DNA from: Burkholderiaceae bacterium
Lineage (GTDB): Bacteria; Pseudomonadota; Gammaproteobacteria; Burkholderiales; Burkholderiaceae_C
Assembly (NCBI GenBank): GCA_025458585.1
Contig: JALOSD010000041.1
Span: 1-10,505 of the forward strand
Direction of reading: 5' to 3'
Length of the DNA stretch: 10,505 nucleotides
Position numbers and translations under genes: made by a program
Notes under the pieces: model-generated
Database searches by the model: none
Told to the model about the DNA's origin: nothing
The model's input: the letters and a program-made list of their open reading frames with translations, nothing else
Shown here: in pieces, positions 5,261 through 10,505 of the stretch
How positions within the stretch are numbered: the first letter of the stretch is position 1
Layout: the number at the start of each line of letters is the position of its first letter

Positions 5261-6487
5261 ATGAATGAACTTTCGGTGCTGTGGCACTCCCTGATCGACT
5301 GGCTGAGCCACGGCCTTCTCGACGCCACGTGGTGGCAGATCGTGCTCTTCGCGCTCGTGACGACGCACATCACGATCGCATCGGTGACGATCTTCCTGCA
5401 TCGCTCGCAGGCGCACCGCGCGCTGGACCTCCATCCGATCCCGTCGCACTTCTTCCGCTTCTGGCTCTGGTTCACCACCGGCATGGTGACGAAGGAGTGG
5501 GTCGCGATCCACCGCAAGCACCACGCGAAGTGCGAGACGCCGGACGACCCGCACAGCCCGCAGACGCGGGGCATCAAGACGGTGCTGCTGCAGGGCGCCG
5601 AGTTGTACCGCGCCGAGGCGAAGGTGCAGGAAACGCTGACGAAGTACGGCCACCAGACGCCCGACGACTGGCTCGAGCGCCACGTCTACTCGCGCTACGT
5701 ATGGCAGGGCGTGGGCCTGCTGCTGATCCTCGATTTGCTGCTGTTCGGTGCCATCGGCGCCGCCGTGTGGGCGTTGCAGATGCTGTGGATCCCGATCACC
5801 GCGGCCGGCATCATCAACGGCCTCGGGCACTGGTGGGGCTACCGCAACTTCGAGGCGCCCGACGCGTCGACCAACATCTCGCCGTGGGGGATCATCATCG
5901 GCGGCGAGGAACTGCACAACAACCACCACACGTACCCGACGTCGGCGAAGCTCTCGGTCAAGCCGTTCGAGTTCGACATCGGCTGGGCCTACATCCGCGG
6001 CCTCGAGATGCTCGGCCTCGCCAAGGTGCGCAAGACGCCGCCGAAGCTGGCGCTCGGCCCGATCAAGCCGGTGGCCGACGGCAAGACGCTGGAGGCGATC
6101 ATCGCCAACCGCTACGAGGTGATGGCGCGCTACGGCGCCGAGTTGCGCCGCGCGGTGGCGAGCGAGCTCGAGCGCTTGAAGGCGCAGGGCGCGCAGAACA
6201 GCGCGCGCGGGCGCAAGCTGCGGCTGGCCGAGCGTTGGCTGCACCGCGACGCCGACAAGATCCCGCCGCGCGTGAAGCCCGAGCTCGCCGAAGTCGTGCA
6301 GGCGAGTCCGTCGCTGGCCAAGCTGGTCGCGATGCGCGAGGAGTTGCGTGCGCTGTGGACGCGCCGCAACGTGTCGGCCGACCAACTCGTCAGCGACCTG
6401 CAGGCCTGGTGCCGCAAGGCCGAGGACAGCGGCATCGCTGCGCTGCAGGACTTCTCGCGCAAGCTGCGCGCGGCCGCGCCGGCCTGA
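5261..6487 (+). CDS. desA: DesA-type membrane fatty acid (delta-9) desaturase
   Basis: This integral inner-membrane di-iron desaturase would introduce a cis double bond into saturated acyl chains, using O2, to adjust membrane fluidity. Three histidine boxes are present: HRSQAH (47-52), HRKHH (84-88) and HNNHH (219-223). H190 in NGLGHWWGYRN is also conserved in the acyl-CoA-desaturase-like family. Hydrophobic segments lie at about 24-46, 62-78 and 148-186. Residues 1-260 closely resemble, as I recall it, Pseudomonas aeruginosa DesA, which desaturates phospholipid-bound acyl chains. Residues about 275-408 form a soluble charged tail whose end (QAWCRKAEDSGIAALQDFSR) resembles the C-terminus of ISL3-family transposases. 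The ATG at 5261 follows an FNR-like repeat and a -10-like TAGAAT; the ribosome site is poor (GGAAGG lies 14 bases away). A strong terminator follows. Confidence 0.92.
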   Translation: MNELSVLWHSLIDWLSHGLLDATWWQIVLFALVTTHITIASVTIFLHRSQAHRALDLHPIPSHFFRFWLWFTTGMVTKEWVAIHRKHHAKCETPDDPHSPQTRGIKTVLLQGAELYRAEAKVQETLTKYGHQTPDDWLERHVYSRYVWQGVGLLLILDLLLFGAIGAAVWALQMLWIPITAAGIINGLGHWWGYRNFEAPDASTNISPWGIIIGGEELHNNHHTYPTSAKLSVKPFEFDIGWAYIRGLEMLGLAKVRKTPPKLALGPIKPVADGKTLEAIIANRYEVMARYGAELRRAVASELERLKAQGAQNSARGRKLRLAERWLHRDADKIPPRVKPELAEVVQASPSLAKLVAMREELRALWTRRNVSADQLVSDLQAWCRKAEDSGIAALQDFSRKLRAAAPA

Positions 6488-6511
6488 CCGGGCCAGCGCC
6501 CGTCGCCCCGG

Positions 6512-6534
6512 AGCCCGCCTCGTGCGGGCTTTTT
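6512..6534 (+). terminator. Intrinsic terminator of desA
   Basis: AGCCCGC (6512-6518) pairs with GCGGGCT (6524-6530) around the loop CTCGT, and the stem runs directly into five Ts (6530-6534). It begins 24 bases after the desaturase stop codon. This is the clearest rho-independent terminator in the window. Confidence 0.9.
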
Positions 6535-6575
6535 CACGGGTCAAGCCCGCCGATCGCGGACCGCAGCCCTCACCG

Positions 6576-6605
6576 AAAAGTCGAAAGGCCCGCAGTGCGG
6601 GCCTT
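6576..6605 (-). terminator. Intrinsic terminator of rpmB-rpmG
   Basis: AAGGCCCGC (6585-6593) and GCGGGCCTT (6597-6605) form a perfect 9-bp stem with a 3-base loop. On the minus strand it is followed by T, CGAC and TTTT (complement of 6584-6576), an interrupted U-tract. It starts 26 bases past the rpmG stop, so it most likely ends the minus-strand ribosomal protein transcript. In the plus direction there is no T-run, so it is weaker there. Confidence 0.8.
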
Positions 6606-6631
6606 CCGGTGGGCTGACGATCCCGGCGGGA

Positions 6632-6802
6632 TCACTTCAGCTTCGTCTCCTTGTAGAGCACGTGCTTGCGTGCCTTGGGGTCGAACTTCATGAACTCGAG
6701 CTTCTCGGGCGTGGTCTTCTTGTTCTTGCTCGTCGTGTAGAAGTGCCCGGTGCCCGCCGTCGATTCGAGCTTGATCTTGTCGCGTCCGCCTTTGGTGGCC
6801 AT
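6632..6802 (-). CDS. rpmG: 50S ribosomal protein L33
   Basis: L33 is a small component of the large ribosomal subunit. The gene encodes 56 residues, the usual length, opening MATKGGRDKIKLESTAGTGH and closing DPKARKHVLYKETKLK, with the family's FYTTSKNKK at residues 21-29. It has no cysteines, so it is the zinc-independent (C-minus) type found in most proteobacteria. The start at 6802 is supported by a good Shine-Dalgarno, AGGAG, about 7 bases upstream on the minus strand (complement near 6810-6814). It lies 14 bases downstream of rpmB in the classical rpmB-rpmG operon and is followed by an intrinsic terminator. Confidence 0.96.
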   Translation of the reverse strand: MATKGGRDKIKLESTAGTGHFYTTSKNKKTTPEKLEFMKFDPKARKHVLYKETKLK

Positions 6803-6816
6803 CTCGTTCTCCTAGC

Positions 6817-7050
6817 TCAGAGCTCGCCCTTGGCACGCAGGTCGGCGACGACCTGGTCGATGCCGACCTTGTCGATCATCCGCAGCGCGGCGTTGCTCAC
6901 GCGCAGGCGCACCCAGCGGTTCTCGCTCTCGACCCAGAAGCGGCGGTACTGCAGGTTCGGCAGGAACCGGCGCTTGGTCTTGTTGTTGGCGTGGGAGACG
7001 TTGTTCCCGACCATCGGGCGCTTGCCCGTGACTTGACAGACGCGTGCCAT
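6817..7050 (-). CDS. rpmB: 50S ribosomal protein L28
   Basis: L28 is a large-subunit ribosomal protein. The 77 residues match the E. coli protein in length (78) and motifs: MARVCQVTGKRP at the start, HANNKTKRRFLPNLQ at residues 20-34, and RFWVESENRWVRLRVS at 37-52. The single C5 and lack of CxxC pairs place it in the non-zinc form. GGAG lies about 8 bases before the ATG on the minus strand (ccgcGGAGaagcgtc). A perfect TATAAT upstream (7089-7084) is the likely promoter. rpmG follows 14 bases downstream. Confidence 0.97.
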   Translation of the reverse strand: MARVCQVTGKRPMVGNNVSHANNKTKRRFLPNLQYRRFWVESENRWVRLRVSNAALRMIDKVGIDQVVADLRAKGEL

Positions 7051-7083
7051 GACGCTTCTCCGCGGTGATCAGCAAAGCCAAAG

Positions 7084-7089
7084 ATTATA
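7084..7089 (-). promoter_or_regulatory. Perfect -10 (TATAAT) of the rpmB-rpmG operon
   Basis: On the minus strand 7089-7084 reads TATAAT, identical to the sigma-70 consensus, and lies in the 61-base gap between trxB and rpmB. Transcription would start near 7077, giving a leader of about 27 bases before the rpmB ATG. The -35 region is weak: only TGACGC-like sequence, with a long spacer overlapping the trxB stop. No terminator separates trxB from this promoter, so read-through from trxB may add to expression. Confidence 0.75.
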
Positions 7090-7111
7090 GCCCGATCGCG
7101 TACCGAAAGCG

Positions 7112-8077
7112 TCAGCCCTCCTGCTGCTCGAGGAAACGCTGGGCGTCGAGCGCGGCCATGCAGCCGGTGCCGGCGCTGGTGATCGCCTGCCGGTAGACGT
7201 GGTCCTGGACGTCGCCGGCGGCAAACACGCCGGGCACGCTCGTCATCGTCGCCATGCCGTTCAGGCCCGAGCGGGTGACGATGTAGCCGTCCTTCATCTC
7301 GAGCTGGCCCTTGAAGATGTCGGTGTTCGGCTGGTGGCCGATCGCGATGAAGCAGCCCTTGAGCGCGAGCTCCTTCGTGCTGCCGTCCTGCGAACTCTTC
7401 AGCCGCACCCCGGTGACACCGCTGGCGTCGCCGAGCACCTCGTCGAGCACGTGCCACAGGTGCAGCTCGATCTTGCCGGCGCCGACCTTGTCCATCAGCT
7501 TGTCGACCATGATCGGCTCGGCGCGGAACTTGTCGCGGCGGTGGATCAGGTGCACCTTGCTCGCGATGTTCGACAGGTACAGCGCCTCCTCGACCGCGGT
7601 GTTGCCGCCGCCGACGACGCACACCGTGTCGCCGCGGTAGAAGAAGCCGTCGCAGGTCGCGCAGCCGCTGACGCCGCGGCCCATGAACGCCTGCTCGCTC
7701 GGCAGGCCGAGGTACTTCGCGCTCGCGCCGGTGGCAACGATCAGCGCGTCGCAGGTGTAGCTGCCGTTGTCGCCCTTCAGCCGGAACGGGCGCTCGCGCA
7801 GGTCGACCTCGCCGATGTGGTCGAACACGAGCCGGGTGTCGAAGCGTTCGGCGTGCTGCTGGAAGCGCTGCATCAGGTCCGGGCCCTGGACGCCCGTCAC
7901 GTCGGCGGGCCAGTTGTCGACGTCGGTCGTCGTCATCAGCTGGCCGCCCTGCGCGAGGCCGGTGATCAGCAGCGGCTGCAGGTTGGCGCGCGCGGCGTAG
8001 ATCGCGGCCGTGTAGCCGGCGGGACCGGAGCCCAGGATCAGGACGCGGGCGTGCTGCGGAGGGGTGGCGTTGGTCAT
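7112..8077 (-). CDS. trxB: Thioredoxin reductase (NADPH)
   Basis: This cytoplasmic flavoenzyme reduces thioredoxin with electrons from NADPH through FAD and a redox disulfide. The length (321) equals that of E. coli TrxB. The FAD-binding loop GSGPAGYTAA is at residues 16-25. GGQLMTTTDVDNWP, the FAD-contacting stretch typical of TrxB, is at 44-57. The active-site CATC is at C139-C142, the NADPH-binding GGGNTAVEEA at 156-165 with HRRDKFRA at 179-186, and the C-terminal FAD motif GVFAAGDVQD at 283-292. The ATG at 8077 gives a normal N-terminus; later starts would leave out the first strand. The gene diverges from the Crp/Fnr-family gene over 209 bases and is followed, after 61 bases, by rpmB. 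Confidence 0.96.
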   Translation of the reverse strand: MTNATPPQHARVLILGSGPAGYTAAIYAARANLQPLLITGLAQGGQLMTTTDVDNWPADVTGVQGPDLMQRFQQHAERFDTRLVFDHIGEVDLRERPFRLKGDNGSYTCDALIVATGASAKYLGLPSEQAFMGRGVSGCATCDGFFYRGDTVCVVGGGNTAVEEALYLSNIASKVHLIHRRDKFRAEPIMVDKLMDKVGAGKIELHLWHVLDEVLGDASGVTGVRLKSSQDGSTKELALKGCFIAIGHQPNTDIFKGQLEMKDGYIVTRSGLNGMATMTSVPGVFAAGDVQDHVYRQAITSAGTGCMAALDAQRFLEQQEG

Positions 8078-8196
8078 CGGCGTGGCGTTCGGTGGGTGAC
8101 GGGCGAGGGGGGGTGGCGGCAGCTGCGGCGTCGCGTCCGCCCCACGAAGCGCGGGCGCCGCGGGGCCGGCCCGCTAGCTCCAGCCGCGACTGCCGG

Positions 8197-8214
8197 CACA
8201 ATCATTGCATTCTA
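8197..8214. promoter_or_regulatory. Candidate divergent promoter elements, trxB / Crp-Fnr gene
   Basis: The 209-base spacer (8078-8286) between trxB and the regulator gene is mostly very GC-rich, but this short AT-richer patch holds a -10-like CACAAT on the plus strand (8197-8202) and TAGAAT on the minus strand (8214-8209). Predicted starts would be near 8209 for the regulator (leader about 78 bases) and near 8202 for trxB (leader about 125 bases). Neither has a convincing -35. I see nothing else recognisable in the spacer. Confidence 0.35.
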
Positions 8215-8286
8215 GGCAAGCGGCCGCGGCCGCCTGCCGGAGCAGGTCAAGCGCCCTCGGGGCGCCACTACGACGAGGGGGAATCG

Positions 8287-8955
8287 ATGTCGATGCTGTC
8301 GAACCTGGACCTGATCCGCAGGGTCCCGCTGTTCTCGATGCTGACCAACGACCAGGCGCAAGTGATCGCCGACAGCGTGGTCAAGCGGCGCTTCCGCCGC
8401 GGCGAGATCGTCGTCGAGCAGGGGCGCAAGAGCAACGCGCTGTTCATCCTGCTCAACGGCCGGGCGCGCGTGCTGACCTCCGATTCGCGCGGCCGCGAGG
8501 TGATCCTCGCCGTGCTGCAGGCGGGCGACTACGTCGGCGAGATGAGCCTGATCGACAACGAGCCGCATTCGGCGACGGTGCGCGCCGAGGTGCAGACCGA
8601 CATGCTCGTGCTCGGCCGCACCGAGTTCTCGCGCTGCCTGCCCGAGACGTCGAGCCTGGCCTACGCGATCCTGCGCGGGCTCGTCAGCCGCCTGCGCGCC
8701 GCCGACCGCCAGATCGAGTCGCTCGCGCTGCTCGACGTCTACGGGCGCGTCGCCCGGGCGCTGCTCGACATGGCCGAGGACGACAAGGGCGTGAAGATCA
8801 TCCGCAGCAAGGTCTCGCGCCAGGACCTGGCGAAGGTCGTCGGCGCGTCGCGCGAGATGGTCAGCCGCGTGATGAAGGACCTCGAGGAGCGCGGCAACAT
8901 CGAGACGCAGGACAACGGCTGGGTCGTGCTGAAGGAACGCCTGCAGCGGGACTGA
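8287..8955 (+). CDS. Crp/Fnr-family transcriptional regulator
   Basis: This is a 222-residue DNA-binding regulator with a cyclic-nucleotide-binding-like sensor domain (about residues 12-125), a dimerisation helix (about 125-150) and a C-terminal winged helix (about 165-220). The recognition helix reads GASREMVSRVMKDLEERG; R189, E190 and R194 align with R180, E181 and R185 of E. coli CRP, which contact GTGA half-sites. S193 matches the FNR-type serine. In the sensor pocket E85 (GEMSLID) matches CRP E72, but CRP R82 is H94, T127 is A139 and S128 is D140, so cAMP binding is doubtful. The only cysteine is C117, so it cannot be an FNR-type Fe-S oxygen sensor. The ATG at 8287 is chosen because GAGGGGG lies 5 bases upstream; the open frame before it is non-coding-like. 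It diverges from trxB and is followed by ftsK at 52 bases. Confidence 0.9.
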   Translation: MSMLSNLDLIRRVPLFSMLTNDQAQVIADSVVKRRFRRGEIVVEQGRKSNALFILLNGRARVLTSDSRGREVILAVLQAGDYVGEMSLIDNEPHSATVRAEVQTDMLVLGRTEFSRCLPETSSLAYAILRGLVSRLRAADRQIESLALLDVYGRVARALLDMAEDDKGVKIIRSKVSRQDLAKVVGASREMVSRVMKDLEERGNIETQDNGWVVLKERLQRD

Positions 8956-8994
8956 CGCCGCGCGCGGCGCGGACGGCGCGTGCGCGATCCGCGC

Positions 8995-9000
8995 CACAAT
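8995..9000 (+). promoter_or_regulatory. -10-like CACAAT before ftsK start
   Basis: CACAAT at 8995-9000 ends 7 bases before the ftsK ATG at 9008, so the transcript would begin at or within one or two bases of the start codon. No Shine-Dalgarno is present in the 52-base gap. Spacing and sequence parallel the GACAAT element before rsmB. Confidence 0.4.
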
Positions 9001-9007
9001 CGCGCGC

Positions 9008-10505
9008 ATGACGTTTCCGTTGGGATCCCTCGGCGCCGACGCAGGGGCGGTGGGCTCGGCGCCGGCGTACACGCGCAACCGTGCGGCTGCCGCGTCACCG
9101 GCGACGGCGCCCGCCGCGCCGCCTCGCTGGCGCATGCGGCTCGTCCTGTCGGCGGCCGCCGTCGTCTGGCTGCTGTTCGTGCTCGCCCTCGCGAGCCACC
9201 ACGCCGGCGACCCGGGTTTCACGACGACCGGCGACGCGGCGCCGGTGCGCAACTGGATCGGCCGCAGCGGCGCCTGGATCGCCGACCTGATGCTGTTCCT
9301 GTTCGGCTGGTCGGCGTGGTGGCTGCCGCTCGTCGCCGCGCGTGTCTGGCTCGGCACGCTCGCGCGGTCGTTGCGCGGCACTCCGGCGGGGGCGCCGGCG
9401 CATCCGGGCGCAGCGTGGATCTGGTTCGGGCTCGCGCTGCTGCTCGCCGCGAGTTGCGCGCTCGAGTGGACGCGGCTGTACCGTTGGGAAGGCGCGCTGC
9501 CCGGCCACGCCGGCGGCGTGCTCGGCTACGCGCTCGGGCCGTTGAGCATGACCTGGCTCGGCTTCGTCGGCTCGGGCGTCACGTGGATCGCCGCGCTCGT
9601 GCTCGGCATGGCGTTGGCGCTGCAGTTCTCGTGGCTGCGGCTCGCCGACGCGCTCGGTGCCAGGCTCGAGAGCTGGCGCGAGCAGCGCGAGGAGCGCCGC
9701 GAGCGAGCCGAGGACATCCGCCTCGGCGAGGCCGCGCTGCGCGAGCGCGAGCAGGTGGTCGAGACGGTGCGCGAGCAAATCGCCGAGCACCAGCCGATCG
9801 TGATCGAGCCGGCCGTCGTCGAGGTGCCGAAGTCGACGCGGGTCGCGAAGGAGCGCCAGCAACCGCTGTTCCGCGAGCTGGCCGACACGAAGCTGCCGCA
9901 GGTCGACCTGCTCGACGCCGCGCCGTCGCGACAGGAATCGGTGACGCCCGAGTCGCTCGAGATGACGAGCCGGCTGATCGAGAAGAAGCTCGGCGACTTC
10001 GGCGTCGAGGTGCGCGTCGTCACCGCGTCGCCGGGGCCGGTGATCACGCGCTATGAGATCGAGCCGGCGACCGGCGTCAAGGGCGCGCAGATCGTCAACC
10101 TGGCGAAGGATCTCGCGCGCTCGCTCAGCCTCGTGAGCATCCGCGTCGTCGAGACGATCCCCGGCAAGACGACGATGGCGCTCGAGCTGCCGAACGCGAA
10201 GCGGCAGACGATCCGCCTCGCCGAGATCCTCGGCTCGCAGTCCTACGCCGACGCGGCGTCGCAGCTGACGATGGGCCTGGGCAAGGACATCGTCGGCTCG
10301 CCGGTCGTCGCCGACCTGGCGAAGATGCCGCACTGCCTCGTCGCCGGCACCACCGGCGCCGGCAAGTCGGTGGGCATCAACGCGATGATCCTCAGCCTGC
10401 TGTACAAGGCCGAGGCGCGCGACGTGCGGCTGATCCTGATCGACCCGAAGATGCTCGAGATGAGCGTCTACGAGGGCATCCCGCACCTGCTGTGCCCGGT
10501 GGTCA
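9008..10505 (+). CDS. ftsK: DNA translocase FtsK (5' part, runs off window)
   Basis: FtsK is a divisome-anchored hexameric ATPase that pumps chromosomal DNA and helps resolve chromosome dimers at the septum. The frame stays open from ATG 9008 to the window end (499 residues seen). After an Ala/Pro-rich cytoplasmic start (1-40) there are four hydrophobic segments, at about 44-63, 89-113, 136-152 and 183-205. A short Arg/Glu-rich, probably coiled-coil linker follows (about 219-262). The motor begins near 315 with the alpha domain (KLGDFGVEVRVVTASPGPVITRYE region). Walker A is GTTGAGKS (447-454) and Walker B LILIDPK (475-481, with D479). The linker is far shorter than the roughly 600-residue one of E. 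coli, as in most FtsK/SpoIIIE proteins of 750-850 residues. The DNA-pumping beta part and the gamma domain lie beyond the window. Confidence 0.95.
   Translation, partial: MTFPLGSLGADAGAVGSAPAYTRNRAAAASPATAPAAPPRWRMRLVLSAAAVVWLLFVLALASHHAGDPGFTTTGDAAPVRNWIGRSGAWIADLMLFLFGWSAWWLPLVAARVWLGTLARSLRGTPAGAPAHPGAAWIWFGLALLLAASCALEWTRLYRWEGALPGHAGGVLGYALGPLSMTWLGFVGSGVTWIAALVLGMALALQFSWLRLADALGARLESWREQREERRERAEDIRLGEAALREREQVVETVREQIAEHQPIVIEPAVVEVPKSTRVAKERQQPLFRELADTKLPQVDLLDAAPSRQESVTPESLEMTSRLIEKKLGDFGVEVRVVTASPGPVITRYEIEPATGVKGAQIVNLAKDLARSLSLVSIRVVETIPGKTTMALELPNAKRQTIRLAEILGSQSYADAASQLTMGLGKDIVGSPVVADLAKMPHCLVAGTTGAGKSVGINAMILSLLYKAEARDVRLILIDPKMLEMSVYEGIPHLLCPVV

Noticed and set aside
5180..6544. 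454-codon minus-strand open frame antisense to desA
   Set aside because: A shadow of the desaturase gene; it would also read through the desA terminator, and no domain is recognisable.
6570..6836. 88-codon minus-strand frame overlapping rpmG
   Set aside because: Out of frame with L33, whose 56-residue product is unmistakable; this frame also runs through the terminator hairpin.
8092..8286. 65-codon N-terminal extension of the Crp/Fnr-family regulator
   Set aside because: The translation is low-complexity, crosses the promoter-like patch at 8197-8214, and a strong Shine-Dalgarno (GAGGGGG) lies directly before the ATG at 8287.
8956..8995. GC-rich self-complementary sequences between the regulator gene and ftsK (palindrome at 8956-8969, stem 8975-8980 with 8990-8995)
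   Set aside because: No T-run follows either stem, and runs of CG-rich self-complementarity are expected at this base composition; not called as a terminator.
9095..10486. 463-codon minus-strand open frame antisense to ftsK
   Set aside because: Arg/Asp/Leu/His-rich shadow translation; the plus strand encodes FtsK with Walker A and B motifs.

Overview
The window is very GC-rich (roughly 70% G+C by eye) chromosomal DNA with tightly packed housekeeping genes. Gene families, the long TrpRS form and the neighbourhood rpmB-rpmG / trxB / Crp-Fnr regulator / ftsK suggest a betaproteobacterium of the order Burkholderiales, perhaps the Rubrivivax-Leptothrix-Methylibium side. That placement is inferred from content and style, not from a database search. 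I see no insertion sequences, prophage genes, CRISPR, tRNA or rRNA, and no accessory island.

Layout. Bases 1-1842 (+): the tail of an FmdB-type zinc-ribbon protein, a HugZ/pyridoxamine-phosphate-oxidase-like flavin-fold protein, and, overlapping it by 4 bases, a D-arginine-dehydrogenase (DauA)-like flavoenzyme. The last gene ends tail-to-tail with trpS (-, 1836-3074), overlapping it by 7 bases. trpS diverges from purN (+) across a 78-base spacer that contains a large imperfect palindrome with a -10-like element in each arm. purN is followed by an RsmB-family rRNA m5C methyltransferase gene. After a 174-base regulatory gap holding a strong FNR-type inverted repeat comes a DesA-type membrane fatty-acid desaturase (5261-6487). 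Two opposing terminators separate it from rpmB-rpmG on the minus strand. trxB (-) lies upstream of rpmB and diverges from a Crp/Fnr-family regulator (+). The regulator is followed by ftsK (+), which runs off the window end.

Functionally these are separate housekeeping modules: translation (trpS, rpmB, rpmG, rRNA methylation), purine synthesis (purN), redox (trxB), membrane fluidity (desA), chromosome segregation (ftsK) and D-amino-acid oxidation. The points most worth a second look are: (1) a DauA-like enzyme that keeps the carboxylate-binding residues but has lost the glutamate used to bind D-arginine; (2) a TrpRS with a four-cysteine pattern like that of the [4Fe-4S] TrpRS of Thermotoga; (3) the palindromic trpS/purN divergent promoter; (4) -10-like elements 7-10 bases before the ATG of purN, rsmB and ftsK, suggesting leaderless or near-leaderless mRNAs; (5) an FNR-like operator before the oxygen-consuming desaturase; (6) the transposase-like C-terminal tail of DesA. 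I found no convincing wholly new system.
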